The notes beneath the pieces are model-generated. The model did no database searches. It worked only from the letters and a program-made list of their open reading frames with translations, and was not told the origin of the DNA. Shown here piece by piece: positions 51,521 through 60,990 of a DNA stretch of 64,000 nt; the stretch's first letter is position 1; each line of letters starts with the position of its first letter. Both the position numbers and the translations under genes were made by a program. Source of the stretch: Pseudomonas sp. P8_229 (lineage in GTDB: Bacteria > Pseudomonadota > Gammaproteobacteria > Pseudomonadales > Pseudomonadaceae); assembly GCF_034008635.1 (NCBI RefSeq), contig NZ_CP125378.1:1354001-1418000 (forward strand). The letters are read 5' to 3'.

Positions 51521-52390
51521 ATGGACCGCGTGCGAAATTTACTGGAACAGATCCAGAATCGCCTTGAAGAGCTGAACAAGGCCGAACGCAAAGTCGCCGA
51601 GGTGATCCTGCTCAACCCGCAGCAGGCCACCCGCTTCAGCATCGCCGCCCTCGCCCAGGCGGCGTCGGTGAGCGAGCCGACGGTCAACCGTTTCTGCCGT
51701 TCGTTCGGTGTCAGCGGCTACCCTGAACTCAAACTGCAACTGGCGCAGAGCCTGGCCAGTGGCGCAGCGTATGTCAGCCGCGCGGTGGAGGCCGATGACA
51801 ATCCAGAGGCCTACACGCAGAAGATCTTCGGCAGCGCCATCGCCTCGCTGGACAGCGCTTGCCAGGCGCTGGACCCGAACCTGATCAGCCGCGCGGTCGA
51901 CCTGTTGATTCAGGCCCGGCAGATCCACTTCTTCGGCCTTGGCGCCTCGGCGCCGGTGGCGCTGGATGCACAGCACAAGTTCTTCCGCTTCAACCTGGCG
52001 GTCACCGCACATGCCGATGTGCTGATGCAGCGGATGATTGCTTCGGTGGCGCACACCGGTGAGTTGTTCGTGATCATTTCCTACACCGGGCGTACGCGTG
52101 AACTGGTGGAAGTGGCGCGCATTGCCCGGGAGAACGGCGCTTCAGTGCTGGGCCTGACTGCCGAGAACTCGCCGCTGGCCAAGGCCAGCACCTTGAGCTT
52201 GAACATCCCGTTGCCGGAAGACACCGACATCTATATGCCGATGACCTCGCGGATCATTCAGTTGACCGTGCTTGATGTGCTGGCGACCGGCATGACCTTG
52301 CGTCGCGGGGTGGATTTCCAGCCGCATCTGCGCAAGATCAAAGAGAGTTTGAATGCCAGCCGGTATCCGGTGGGTGACGAGTTCAATTGA
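51521..52390 (+). CDS. hexR: RpiR-family repressor HexR
   Basis: 289 residues, TTAGGAATT before the ATG. The N-terminal helix-turn-helix is [62 protein letters not shown]; the SIS sugar-phosphate domain ([59 protein letters not shown]) binds KDPG. It represses zwf-pgl-eda, edd-glk and gap in known pseudomonads. Divergent from zwf. Confidence 0.95.
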   Translation: MDRVRNLLEQIQNRLEELNKAERKVAEVILLNPQQATRFSIAALAQAASVSEPTVNRFCRSFGVSGYPELKLQLAQSLASGAAYVSRAVEADDNPEAYTQKIFGSAIASLDSACQALDPNLISRAVDLLIQARQIHFFGLGASAPVALDAQHKFFRFNLAVTAHADVLMQRMIASVAHTGELFVIISYTGRTRELVEVARIARENGASVLGLTAENSPLAKASTLSLNIPLPEDTDIYMPMTSRIIQLTVLDVLATGMTLRRGVDFQPHLRKIKESLNASRYPVGDEFN

Positions 52391-52402
52391 TCTCTGACGG
52401 CT

Positions 52403-52433
52403 GATCGTTCCCACGCTCTGCGTGGGAACGATC
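52403..52433. repeat. Inverted repeat of the GATCGTTCCCACG family, short form
   Basis: A perfect 31-base palindrome with arms of about 13 bases around a CTCTG-type loop, located 12 bases after the hexR stop and overlapping the stop of the convergent mutarotase gene. It may act as a transcription terminator. Confidence 0.88.
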
Positions 52434-53286
52434 AAGCCGCCGCCCACGCCTGCAAACTCAAATGCGCCTTCTCCCCGGGCGCCAGATGCAGGCTGTCAGT
52501 GCCGCCCGCCGCGGCTTCAACACAGACAAACTCCGTCACCTCATCCCAGCTCACCCCCAGCAACGGCCGCGCACCCGGGTGCCAGACGACCGTGTCGGCG
52601 CTGTCGCCCGTATCAATGCGCAGCTCGCGCTGCCAGGCGTGATCTTTCAGCTGCAATTCGCCGTCATGCTGGAACACCCGCTGACAACCGCCATCGACAC
52701 GCAACTCACCTTCCTGCTGGCAGGACTGGCGGCTCAACTGGTCATAACCTTGCGCGCCTTCGAGCCCAGACAGCGCTATCTCACCGACGTCGCCAATACG
52801 CCAGTAAGCATGCAAAGCCTGGCTCAACTGGCACGGCATGTCGTCCTGATGCTCGGTGCTCAGGCGCAATTCCATGCGTTCGCCCAGATGCGCGTGCAGG
52901 TCCGCCTGCCAGTCGCACAGCTGCAACTGCCAATGCAGGCGCACGCCGTCGTCGGCACTGCTGCTGTCGATCAGTTTCCAGTCGAGCAGTCGCGCCCAGC
53001 CATGGGAAGGCCACGCGTTTTCGCTCGGATGACGGCCATACCACGGCCAGCACACCGGCACGCCACCGCGAATGGCGCCAACGTGCGGCCACTTCGCCGC
53101 ACACCACAACCACGGTTTCTGCCCGCGCGGCTGAAAGTGCAGCAACTGCGCACCCTGACGACTGAACACCGCCTGACACAGCGGATGATCGATCACCAGC
53201 ACATCGCGCATCTGATAGCGCTCCCAGGCGAACACCGGTTGTTCGCGCAGGGATTTGAAGAAGCGTTGCAGCGGATGCTCATGCAT
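52432..53286 (-). CDS. Glucose-6-phosphate 1-epimerase-like protein (YeaD family)
   Basis: 284 residues. The aldose 1-epimerase fold is seen in MRDVLVIDHPLCQAVFSRQGAQLLHFQPRGQKPWLWCA, AIRGGVPVCWPWYGRHPSENAWPSHGWARLLDW (with a catalytic His) and QLSQALHAYWRIGDVGEIALSGLEG; the late acid is in WDEVTEFVCVEA. It equilibrates the anomers of glucose 6-phosphate or hexoses. Last gene of the epimerase-gtsABCD-oprB row; usual in Pseudomonas glucose clusters. Confidence 0.88.
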   Translation of the reverse strand: MHEHPLQRFFKSLREQPVFAWERYQMRDVLVIDHPLCQAVFSRQGAQLLHFQPRGQKPWLWCAAKWPHVGAIRGGVPVCWPWYGRHPSENAWPSHGWARLLDWKLIDSSSADDGVRLHWQLQLCDWQADLHAHLGERMELRLSTEHQDDMPCQLSQALHAYWRIGDVGEIALSGLEGAQGYDQLSRQSCQQEGELRVDGGCQRVFQHDGELQLKDHAWQRELRIDTGDSADTVVWHPGARPLLGVSWDEVTEFVCVEAAAGGTDSLHLAPGEKAHLSLQAWAAA

Positions 53287-53357
53287 TGGCCACGGTCCTG
53301 AAAATCATGGAGGTACTCAATTACCTTTGTGCCCAGTGAGAGTGAACACTGTGTCGC

Positions 53358-53388
53358 AAAAAAAAGCGGACAGCCTTGGCTGTCCGCA
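53358..53388 (-). terminator. Terminator after oprB
   Basis: On the minus strand TGCGGACAGCC-AA-GGCTGTCCGC is followed by a run of eight T's. It lies 38 bases after the oprB stop and may cut off the mutarotase gene from the transcript. Confidence 0.88.
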
Positions 53389-53425
53389 AATATGCGCACA
53401 TAGAGAGGAGCTTATCGCAACAGCG

Positions 53426-54775
53426 TTAGAACACCGACTGAATTTTCAGGCCCGCGACCAATGCGTTGTCCACTGCATCAACACCGCCCGGGTGAGTGAT
53501 GTACTGCAGGTTAGGACGCACCGTCAGCCAGTTGGTGACGTGGAAGCCGTAGTTGATCTCGTAGTTGTATTCAGTGTCACGAATTGGCGAGAACACCGGG
53601 TTGTCGTAGTCCGAGACACCGTTGGAAGCATTCAGCAGCTCGGCGTTTTTCTTCACGTCATCGTTGACGTGGATACGCGCCGCGCCAATGCCGACGTCAT
53701 CCTTCGGACGTGCGTCGAACGGGCCTTTGTAGACAAACATCACCGACTGGTAGTTGTCGATGAAGTTGGTGTCCTTGTCGTGGAAGGTCGCGTTGGCGGC
53801 AATGTTCAGACCACGGGTAGCATCACCGTTGTGGCTGGTGAGTTGCTGTTGCGCGACAAACCAGTAGCCGTGTTTGCTGCTGTGAGTCTTGTAGGCGTCG
53901 CCGGTGGTAGCCGCGTCGAAACCGTTGACGTCTTCACGTACGTCGTTGGCGTCAGCCGTGCTCTTGTAGTAACCGATGCGGTATTCGCCCGGCAGGCTGT
54001 TGACCTTCGGCGACCAGACCAGCTCGACGGGAAGAACCGTACCTTTGGTGCCGCTGCCGCTGAGTTTGAAACCGTTGCCGTGTTCCAGCTGCGACGGGTT
54101 CTGGTTGTACGCACCGATTTGCGCGTAGAGCTCGTCGTTGATGTTGTACTTCACGCGGATCGCGGCCTGGCTGACGGGCCAGTTGTACCAGATGTTGGTC
54201 GCCCAGTTACCCACTTGCGAGCCGCAGAACGCCAGGTTCTGGAATTCGCACGGGAAGGTGTTGAAGTCTTCGCCTTCACCGAAGTAACCGGCCTTCACGT
54301 CGAGCTTGTTGTCGAAGAACTGGTGCTGTATCCACAACTGGGTCAGACGCACCATGTGGCCACGACCGTAGACTTCCTGCGACGACGACAAGGTGCCGGC
54401 ACGCGGATCGCCAACGCGGTCGTTGGAGATGTTTTGACCGTTACGGTTGGTCAGCTGGATCTTGGCCTGGGTGTTATCCCAGCCCCAAAGTTTTTGCAGG
54501 TCCAGCGCCACACCCAGACCGAACTGATCGCTGTAGCGACCGGTCTTGTCGTCGTTGTAGCCACCATGCAGGTTGGCGCCCATTTCCCCGACGTAATCAG
54601 CCTTGATGTCGATACCTTGCTCGATCAGCTTGGTACGCTCGCCACCCCAGTCGCCGGTCATCCATTTCGAATCGGAGCTGAATGCATCGGCAGCCATTGC
54701 ATTGCCGGCCAGCACCAATGCCGCCGCAGCTGACACTTGGCAGATCAGCCGGGCATTGACGTGTTTCTTTTTCAT
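53426..54775 (-). CDS. oprB: Carbohydrate-selective porin OprB
   Basis: 449 residues, with a signal peptide of about 28 residues (VSAAAALVLAGNAMA). The mature part begins with DAFSSDSKWMTGDWGGERTKLIEQGIDIKADYVGEMGANLHGGYNDDKTGRYSDQFGLGVALDLQKLWGW, typical of OprB, and ends with the C-terminal Phe of outer membrane beta-barrels (LVAGLKIQSVF). It lets glucose pass the outer membrane. It follows gtsD, with a REP element between. Confidence 0.95.
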   Translation of the reverse strand: MKKKHVNARLICQVSAAAALVLAGNAMAADAFSSDSKWMTGDWGGERTKLIEQGIDIKADYVGEMGANLHGGYNDDKTGRYSDQFGLGVALDLQKLWGWDNTQAKIQLTNRNGQNISNDRVGDPRAGTLSSSQEVYGRGHMVRLTQLWIQHQFFDNKLDVKAGYFGEGEDFNTFPCEFQNLAFCGSQVGNWATNIWYNWPVSQAAIRVKYNINDELYAQIGAYNQNPSQLEHGNGFKLSGSGTKGTVLPVELVWSPKVNSLPGEYRIGYYKSTADANDVREDVNGFDAATTGDAYKTHSSKHGYWFVAQQQLTSHNGDATRGLNIAANATFHDKDTNFIDNYQSVMFVYKGPFDARPKDDVGIGAARIHVNDDVKKNAELLNASNGVSDYDNPVFSPIRDTEYNYEINYGFHVTNWLTVRPNLQYITHPGGVDAVDNALVAGLKIQSVF

Positions 54776-54790
54776 CCCTACATCCTCGTC

Positions 54791-54802
54791 TTTATTGTTA
54801 TT
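54791..54802 (-). promoter_or_regulatory. CA motif in the oprB leader
   Basis: The mRNA reads AATAACAATAAA a few bases before the GAGGAT ribosome site. It fits an Hfq/Crc site. Confidence 0.6.
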
Positions 54803-54871
54803 AACTGTTTTTTTCCAACGTGGTTTACATAAAAAGTGCGGTGAACGACAGGCCGAACACCACTTTTCCCC

Positions 54872-54960
54872 TGTGGGAGCGGGCTTGCTCGCGAAGGCGT
54901 CATGTCAGTCGACATATGTATTGCCTGACACTCCGCTTTCGCGAGCAAGCCCGCTCCCAC
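54872..54960. repeat. REP element between gtsD and oprB
   Basis: Perfect arms GTGGGAGCGGGCTTGCTCGC and the complement ending at 54960, eight bases before the gtsD stop codon. Confidence 0.92.
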
Positions 54961-54968
54961 CTTGTTCT

Positions 54969-56129
54969 TCAGCGGCCTTTGAATTGCGCGACGTTCGCCG
55001 ACCGCGCTTCGGTTTGCGCCTGGCCCGCAACGCCCAGACGCTCGCCAGTCTTGGCATCAAACAACAACACTTTCGACGGATCGAACTGCAGTGTCAGGGT
55101 CTCGCCCACCTGCGGTGCCACGTCCGGTGCCAGACGGCAGCAGACCTTGGTTTCATTCAGGTTGACGAACACCAGGGTGTCCGGACCGGTCGGCTCGGTA
55201 ACCTGCACTTCGGCCTTGATGCTCGGCAAGCCATTGCCCTCGCCGTTCGCCAGAACAATCTGTTCCGGGCGCAGGCCGAGGATCACTTCGCGATCTTCAA
55301 GACCGGCGTCCTGCATGCTCATCGGCAGCTCGCAACGCGCCTGGCCGCTGTCGAGCAGCGCCAGCAAACGGCCGTCCTTGCGTTGCAGGCGTAGCGGAAT
55401 GAAGTTCATCGGCGGCGAACCGATGAAGCTCGCCACAAACAGGTTGGCCGGGTCGTTGTAGATCTCTTTCGGCGTGCCGAACTGCTGGATAATGCCGTCC
55501 TTCATCACCGCCACTTTGTCGCCCAGGGTCATCGCTTCGATCTGGTCGTGGGTCACGTAAACGGTGGTGGTTTTCAGACGCTGGTGCATCAGTTTCATTT
55601 CGGTGCGCATCTCGACGCGCAGCTTGGCGTCGAGGTTGGACAGCGGTTCGTCGAACAGATAGATCTTCGGCCGCCGCGCCAAGGCACGGCCCATCGCCAC
55701 ACGCTGTTGCTGACCACCGGAGAGCTGACCCGGCTTGCGGTTGAGCAGGTGTTCGATCTGCAGCAGCTTGGCGACGCGTGCGACTTCTTCGTCGATCGCC
55801 GCCTGAGGCATCTTGCGAATCTTCAGGCCGAATTCGATGTTCTCGCGCACGCTCATGGTCGGGTACAGCGCGTAGGACTGGAACACCATGGCGATGTCAC
55901 GATCCTTCGGGCTCATGCCGCTGACGTCCTGATCACCGATCATGATCGCGCCGCCGGTGATGGTTTCCAGACCGGCGATGCAGTTCATCAAGGTCGATTT
56001 GCCGCAGCCAGACGGGCCGACGAGGATCAGGAATTCGCCTTCCTTGATCGACAGTTCGATGTTCTTCAGGGTGTCCGGCAGGCCGGCACCGTAGGTCTTG
56101 TTGACGTTGCGAAGTTCGAGCGTTGCCAT
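54969..56129 (-). CDS. gtsD: Glucose ABC transporter ATP-binding protein GtsD
   Basis: 386 residues. Walker A is VGPSGCGKSTLMN (about 37), the signature GQLSGGQQQRVAMGRALARRP (about 133) and Walker B KIYLFDEPLSNLDA; the H-loop is TTVYVTHDQ. The C-terminal TOBE/OB domain of the MalK/UgpC type (FIGSPPMNFIPLRLQRKDGRLLALLDSG, LGLRPEQIVL) follows. It powers uptake with GtsB and GtsC. Two bases separate it from gtsC. Confidence 0.94.
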   Translation of the reverse strand: MATLELRNVNKTYGAGLPDTLKNIELSIKEGEFLILVGPSGCGKSTLMNCIAGLETITGGAIMIGDQDVSGMSPKDRDIAMVFQSYALYPTMSVRENIEFGLKIRKMPQAAIDEEVARVAKLLQIEHLLNRKPGQLSGGQQQRVAMGRALARRPKIYLFDEPLSNLDAKLRVEMRTEMKLMHQRLKTTTVYVTHDQIEAMTLGDKVAVMKDGIIQQFGTPKEIYNDPANLFVASFIGSPPMNFIPLRLQRKDGRLLALLDSGQARCELPMSMQDAGLEDREVILGLRPEQIVLANGEGNGLPSIKAEVQVTEPTGPDTLVFVNLNETKVCCRLAPDVAPQVGETLTLQFDPSKVLLFDAKTGERLGVAGQAQTEARSANVAQFKGR

Positions 56130-56131
56130 GA

Positions 56132-56977
56132 TTACCCCTTGACTGCGCCGGCCGTCAGCCCGCGCACGAAATACTTGCCTGCGACCACATAGACCAGCAG
56201 GGTCGGCAGGCCGGCGATCATCGCCGCTGCCATATCAACGTTGTATTCCTTGGCGCCGGTGCTGGTGTTGACCAGGTTGTTCAGCGCCACCGTGATCGGC
56301 TGCGAATCACCGCTGGAGAACACCACACCGAACAGGAAGTCGTTCCAGATCTGGGTGAACTGCCAGATCAGGCAGACCATGATGATCGGCGTCGACATCG
56401 GCAGAATGATGCGACGGAAGATCGTGAAGAAACCCGCGCCATCCAGACGTGCAGCTTTCACCAGTGCATCAGGAATGCTCACGTAGTAGTTACGGAAGAA
56501 CAGCGTAGTAAACGCCAGACCGTAAACCACGTGGACAAACACCAGGCCGGTGGTGGTGCTTGCCAGGCCCATCTTGCCAAGGGTGAACGAGGCCGGCAGC
56601 AACACGGTCTGGAACGGCAGGAAGCAGCCGAACAGCAGCAGACCGAAGAACAGCTGCGAACCGCGGAAACGCCAGAACGACAGCACGTAACCGTTCAACG
56701 CACCGATGGCGGTGGAGATGGCCACGGCCGGCACGGTGATCTTGATCGAGTTCCAGAAGTAACCGTCAACCGTGGCCCAGGCCTTGACCCAGCCGATGCC
56801 GCTGACCACGGTCGGCCAGCTCAGCAGGTTGCCAGTGCTGATGTCTTCCGGGGTCTTGAAGCTGGTCAACAGCATCACCACCAGCGGGATCAGGTAGAGC
56901 AATACCGCGAGGATCAGCACCGCGTAGATCGCCACGCGGCTCAGGCTGAAGGCGGGTTTGGCAGCGAGACTAGTCAT
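56132..56977 (-). CDS. gtsC: Glucose ABC transporter permease GtsC
   Basis: 281 residues, six membrane segments. The MalG-type EAA loop is YYVSIPDALVKAARLDGAGFFTIFRRIILPMSTPII. It pairs with GtsB in the membrane. Its start overlaps the gtsB stop by eight bases. Confidence 0.94.
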   Translation of the reverse strand: MTSLAAKPAFSLSRVAIYAVLILAVLLYLIPLVVMLLTSFKTPEDISTGNLLSWPTVVSGIGWVKAWATVDGYFWNSIKITVPAVAISTAIGALNGYVLSFWRFRGSQLFFGLLLFGCFLPFQTVLLPASFTLGKMGLASTTTGLVFVHVVYGLAFTTLFFRNYYVSIPDALVKAARLDGAGFFTIFRRIILPMSTPIIMVCLIWQFTQIWNDFLFGVVFSSGDSQPITVALNNLVNTSTGAKEYNVDMAAAMIAGLPTLLVYVVAGKYFVRGLTAGAVKG

Positions 56978-57878
56978 TACGCTTGGTCCTCAGCTCGGAG
57001 TACAGGTAAGGCACGATGATCGCGAGGATCGCACCGAGCATCAGAATCGCGCTGGCCGAGCCCATGCCCATCTGGCCGCGACTGAAGGTAAAGGAGTACA
57101 TGAACATCGCCGGCAGGTCGGAGGAATAACCCGGGCCACCGGCGGTCATCGCCGCGACGAGGTCGAAGCTCTTGATCGCAATGTGGGCCAGAATCATCAC
57201 CGCACTGAAGAACACCGGGCGCAGGCTTGGCAGCACCACTTTCCAGTAGATGGTCGGCATGCTCGCGCCATCGATCTGTGCGGCACGGATGATCGATTGA
57301 TCAACGCCACGCAGGCCGGCGAGGAACATCGCCATGATGAAGCCCGAGGCTTGCCAAACCGCGGCGATCACCAGGCAATAGACCACGCGATCAGGGTCGA
57401 TCAGCCAGTCCAGACGGAAGCCTTCCCAGCCCCAGTCACGCAACAATTTGTCCAGGCCCATGCCCGGGTTGAGCAGCCATTTCCACGCGGTACCGGTGAC
57501 GATCATCGAGAGCGCCATCGGGTACAGGTAAATGGTGCGGATAAAGCCTTCGCGACGGATGCGCTGGTCGAGGAACACCGCCAGCAGCACGCCGATCACC
57601 AGGGTGATACCGATGAACATGCCACCGAACACCGCGAGGTTCTTGCTCGCGACCCACCAGCGGTCGTTGTCGAACAGCCGTGCGTATTGCGCCAGACCCG
57701 CCCACTTGTAGTTCGGCAGGAAGGTCGAGGTGGTGAACGACAGCACGAACGTCCACAGGATGTAGCCATAGAAGCCCACCAGCACGATGAACATGCTCGG
57801 CGCCAGCACCAGTTTCGGTAGCCAGCGCTGCAGTGCATCGAACGGCGAGGCCTTGCTGAACACAGCAACAGAACTCAT
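56970..57878 (-). CDS. gtsB: Glucose ABC transporter permease GtsB
   Basis: 302 residues, six membrane segments. The MalF-type EAA loop is FLAGLRGVDQSIIRAAQIDGASMPTIYWKVVLPSLRPVFFSAVMIL. It lies 137 bases after the gtsA stop, with a REP element between the two. Operon gtsA-B-C-D. Confidence 0.94.
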   Translation of the reverse strand: MSSVAVFSKASPFDALQRWLPKLVLAPSMFIVLVGFYGYILWTFVLSFTTSTFLPNYKWAGLAQYARLFDNDRWWVASKNLAVFGGMFIGITLVIGVLLAVFLDQRIRREGFIRTIYLYPMALSMIVTGTAWKWLLNPGMGLDKLLRDWGWEGFRLDWLIDPDRVVYCLVIAAVWQASGFIMAMFLAGLRGVDQSIIRAAQIDGASMPTIYWKVVLPSLRPVFFSAVMILAHIAIKSFDLVAAMTAGGPGYSSDLPAMFMYSFTFSRGQMGMGSASAILMLGAILAIIVPYLYSELRTKRND

Positions 57879-57913
57879 GGGAAAATCCAGAATAAAGATG
57901 ACAGGGCATTCCC

Positions 57914-58005
57914 TTATAGGAGTGAGCCTGCTCGCGATTGTGGTGTGTCAGTTGATGAATCTGTTACCTGACAAACTGCTATCGCGAGCAGGCTCACTCC
58001 TACAG
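57914..58005. repeat. REP element inside the gts operon (TAGGAGTGAGCCTGCTCGCGAT subtype)
   Basis: Arms TATAGGAGTGAGCCTGCTCG and the complement ending at 58003, nine bases after the gtsA stop. A hairpin here could stabilise the upstream gtsA message and lower expression of the permease genes. Confidence 0.9.
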
Positions 58006-58015
58006 GGGCCAAGGA

Positions 58016-59317
58016 TTACTTGGCTGACTGCACCGCTGCGCCGAGTTTCTTCGCAGCATCGGCCGGGTCGGCTTTCGGGTCGTTGATGTAGTTGGTCACG
58101 ACATCAAAGAACGCGCCCTGCACCGCCAGCGTGGTCGCCATGTTGTGCGCCATGCTCGGTTGCAGGCCACCGGACTTGGCGTCTGCCAGGAAGTCCTTGG
58201 CAGCAGTCTGGGCGCAGGAATCGAAGCCGAGCTTGTCCATGTTGTTCAACATGTCGTTGCGAACCGGGATCGAGCCTTTGTTGATGCTGAAGACTTTCTG
58301 GAAGTTTTCACCCAGCACCACTTTGGCGATGTCCTGCTGACCGGCCGCGGTGCCCGCGTCCTTCTGCTTGAACACAGCAAGGGAGTCGATGTTGTAGGTG
58401 AACGCCTTGTCGGTGCCCGGGAACGCTACGCACTCGTAGTCCTTGCCGGCGACTTTCTTGGCCGCGGTCCATTCGGACTTGGCCCAGTCACCCATGATCT
58501 GCATGCCGGCCTTGCCGTTGATGACCTTGGCCGCTTCCAGGTTCCAGTCCTGGCCTTTGCCGTCGGCGTCCATGTAGGTCGCGACTTTCTTCAGCTCGGT
58601 CAGCGCCTTGACCATTTCCGGACCGGTCAGCGCCTTGTTGTCCAGATCGACCAGGGCTTTCTTGTAGCCATCAACACCCATGACCGACAGCACCACGGCT
58701 TCGAACACGGTGCTGTCCTGCCAAGGCTGACCGCCGTGGGCCAGCGGGATGAAGCCCGCAGCTTTCAGCTTGTCGCCGGCGGCGTAGAATTCTTCGAGGG
58801 TGGTCGGGTTCTTGGTGATGCCGGCTTTCTTGAAGACTTCCGGGTTGATCCACAGCCAGTTCACGCGGTGAATGTTCACCGGCACGGCTACGTAATCACC
58901 GTCGTACTTCACGGTATCGGAGACTTTCTTGTCGAGCAGGCTGTCCCACTTTTCCGACTTGGCGACGTCTTTCAGCACGTCGGTGTCGAGCAGACCGGTG
59001 GACGCCCATTCCTGGATGTCCGGGCCTTTGATCTGAGCAACGCCAGGCGGGTTGCCGGCGACTGCGCGGCTTTTCAGCACGGTCATGGCCGTGGCACCGC
59101 CACCGCCGGCGACAGCGCCGTCTTTCCAGGTGAAACCGTCTTTTTCGACTTGGGCCTTGAGCACATCAACAGCGGCTTTTTCGCCACCGGACGTCCACCA
59201 GTGCACGACTTCGACCGAACCTTTGGATTCGGCAGCGGAAACACTGAGAGGCAGAATTGCGAGCGGGAACAGGGAGGCGACAGAAATGACAGTAGCGAGG
59301 CGAGAAATCGCATTCAT
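58016..59317 (-). CDS. gtsA: Glucose ABC transporter substrate-binding protein GtsA
   Basis: 433 residues from the ATG at 59317, AAAGG upstream. Signal peptide about 1-28 ([17 protein letters not shown]). The mature protein begins [56 protein letters not shown], the recognisable GtsA type. It binds glucose in the periplasm. A CA motif lies before its ribosome site. The preceding epimerase gene is 118 bases away. Confidence 0.94.
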   Translation of the reverse strand: MNAISRLATVISVASLFPLAILPLSVSAAESKGSVEVVHWWTSGGEKAAVDVLKAQVEKDGFTWKDGAVAGGGGATAMTVLKSRAVAGNPPGVAQIKGPDIQEWASTGLLDTDVLKDVAKSEKWDSLLDKKVSDTVKYDGDYVAVPVNIHRVNWLWINPEVFKKAGITKNPTTLEEFYAAGDKLKAAGFIPLAHGGQPWQDSTVFEAVVLSVMGVDGYKKALVDLDNKALTGPEMVKALTELKKVATYMDADGKGQDWNLEAAKVINGKAGMQIMGDWAKSEWTAAKKVAGKDYECVAFPGTDKAFTYNIDSLAVFKQKDAGTAAGQQDIAKVVLGENFQKVFSINKGSIPVRNDMLNNMDKLGFDSCAQTAAKDFLADAKSGGLQPSMAHNMATTLAVQGAFFDVVTNYINDPKADPADAAKKLGAAVQSAK

Positions 59318-59329
59318 CTGAGATGTACC

Positions 59330-59342
59330 TTTCTTGTTGTTA
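59330..59342 (-). promoter_or_regulatory. CA motif in the gtsA leader
   Basis: The mRNA reads ATAACAACAAGAAAGG, with the CA motif running into the AAGG ribosome site. A good candidate Hfq/Crc target. Confidence 0.7.
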
Positions 59343-59435
59343 TGCATGCAAGTCTGATGCTTGCGCTGCACAGGAGTTTAAACAGGGCGATTCCCTTCGC
59401 AGGTAACGAAGGGATGCGCAAATGTCACCACATGG

Positions 59436-60695
59436 TTACACAGGAACAGTCCGGGACAATTGCGCCAGAGCCGTCGCCATACTCGGTGACAAGGGTAGAC
59501 GAGGAATCAGCACCGCCTGCCACGCGTGGTAGAGATCGGGTTTGCCCGGCCAGATATCGGCACTCGGCCGGTTTTGCGGACTAAGTTCATGATGCCAACT
59601 GCCATCGCAGCGATCGATGAAATGGTTTTCGCAGAACTCCCAGAACCGCCGGTACCAGGTTTCGTATTGCTCATCGCCAGTACGTTTGAGCAAGGCGCTG
59701 GCAGCGGCGCTGGCCTCGGCATGGGTCCAGTGCAAGCGATGGCGGACTACGGCTTTGTTATCCCAGTCGAGGGTGTAGACAATCCCCGGCGCGCCATCGA
59801 CGTCCCAGCCGTGACGGCAATTCTGCTCGAAGAGTTTTTGCGCATCGGTCGCCAGCCAGCCGGGCGTGAGCATGCCGGCCTGAACCCGCGCCGCTTCGAG
59901 GTGCAGCAACAGCCGCGCCCACTCGAAACCGTGTCCAGGGGTGGTGCCGTAAGGGCGGAAACCGTCGGCCGGGTTGTCGTGGTTGTACTCGCACAGCGGT
60001 TGCCAGTCGTGGTCAAAGTGTTCGATGACCATGTAACCGTTGGCCGCGGCGTGACCGTGAATCACCCGCTCGACGATGCGTTGCGCACGCACCAGCCAGC
60101 GCGGGTCTTCGGTGACATCAGCCAGCGCGAGAAACGCTTCGGTGGCGTGCATGTTGCTGTTGGCGCCGCGATAGGCTTCTTCTTCGTGCCAGTCGCGATT
60201 GAAGAATTCGCGCATGGCGCCCTCTTCTTCGCTCCAGAAATAAGTGTCGATGATGTCGATGGCGTCATCCAGCAACGCCTGGGCGCCGGGGCGTTGCGCG
60301 ACCACCGCAGAGCTGGCCGCGAGCGCCACGAAGGCATGCAGATAAGCGTTCTTGCCGGTGTTGCCATCGCGGTGTTCGGCGACCGCAAACCAGCCGCCAT
60401 GCAGTGCATCACGCAACGGCCCGCGCAAGGCGGCGATGCCGTGATCGACCAGTTCAGCGAACCCCGGCAGGCCCTGAATATGGGCCATGGCGAAGCTGTG
60501 GGTCATGCGCGCGGTGTTCATGGTTTCGGCTTGCGCGTGCGCCGGCAAACGGCCGCGCTCGTCGAGGTTGCCGAAACCTTCGGGCAGTCTGGAATTCCTG
60601 GCGAATGCCAGCAGGCGCAGACCTTCGTCGGCGAGCCATTGCTGGTGGGCTGGGGCATTCAGCCAACTGCTGAAGCCTGGGAGCAAAAGATCCAT
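59436..60695 (-). CDS. AGE family epimerase/isomerase (mannose isomerase-like)
   Basis: 419 residues forming an (alpha/alpha)6 barrel. The catalytic His regions are ARMTHSFAMAHIQG, YRGANSNMHATEAFLAL and GFRPYGTTPGHGFEWARLLLHLEAA, plus RLHWTHAEASAAASALLKRTGD. This resembles mannose and sulfoquinovose isomerases (YihS) more than N-acylglucosamine 2-epimerase. It probably lets the cell convert mannose to fructose or similar, next to the glucose transporter. First gene in the gts row, with its own CA motif. Confidence 0.86.
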   Translation of the reverse strand: MDLLLPGFSSWLNAPAHQQWLADEGLRLLAFARNSRLPEGFGNLDERGRLPAHAQAETMNTARMTHSFAMAHIQGLPGFAELVDHGIAALRGPLRDALHGGWFAVAEHRDGNTGKNAYLHAFVALAASSAVVAQRPGAQALLDDAIDIIDTYFWSEEEGAMREFFNRDWHEEEAYRGANSNMHATEAFLALADVTEDPRWLVRAQRIVERVIHGHAAANGYMVIEHFDHDWQPLCEYNHDNPADGFRPYGTTPGHGFEWARLLLHLEAARVQAGMLTPGWLATDAQKLFEQNCRHGWDVDGAPGIVYTLDWDNKAVVRHRLHWTHAEASAAASALLKRTGDEQYETWYRRFWEFCENHFIDRCDGSWHHELSPQNRPSADIWPGKPDLYHAWQAVLIPRLPLSPSMATALAQLSRTVPV

Positions 60696-60703
60696 GGGTG
60701 GCC

Positions 60704-60716
60704 TTTTTTGTTGTTA
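60704..60716 (-). promoter_or_regulatory. CA motif in the epimerase leader
   Basis: The mRNA reads ATAACAACAAAAAAGG, directly merging with the AAAGG ribosome site of the epimerase gene. Confidence 0.68.
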
Positions 60717-60802
60717 TGACTGCGGGGAGTCTAAACAACGGGCCGGGGTGGGCTTGTAACGAAGGGGGCGGGCTTTGTCACTGATCCGTGACAAAAGAGC
60801 CA

Positions 60803-60978
60803 CCCTCACCCCAGCCCTCTCCCGGAGGTAGAGGGGGCCGACCGCAGGATGCTGAAGAGTTGCGCCGACCTGAAAGTGCTCTACCGAATCCATAATCGAC
60901 TCAATGCATCAGGTCGGCGGATAGCCAAATACACCTCGGTCAGTCCCCTCTCCCCCCGGGAGAGGGCTAGGGTGAGGG
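60803..60978. repeat. Inverted repeat of the CCCTCACCC-CCCTCTCCC family, long form
   Basis: The outer arms are CCCTCACCCCAGCCCTCTCC and GGAGAGGGCTAGGGTGAGGG. A second hairpin, CGCCGACCTG with CAGGTCGGCG, lies within. It is placed at the end of gtrS, before the epimerase promoter. Confidence 0.85.
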
Positions 60979-60990
60979 AAAGCTTTTGAT

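Noticed and set aside
53255..54733. 492-codon frame opposite oprB
   Set aside because: Antisense of a porin gene, Val/Arg/Asp-rich, no ribosome site.
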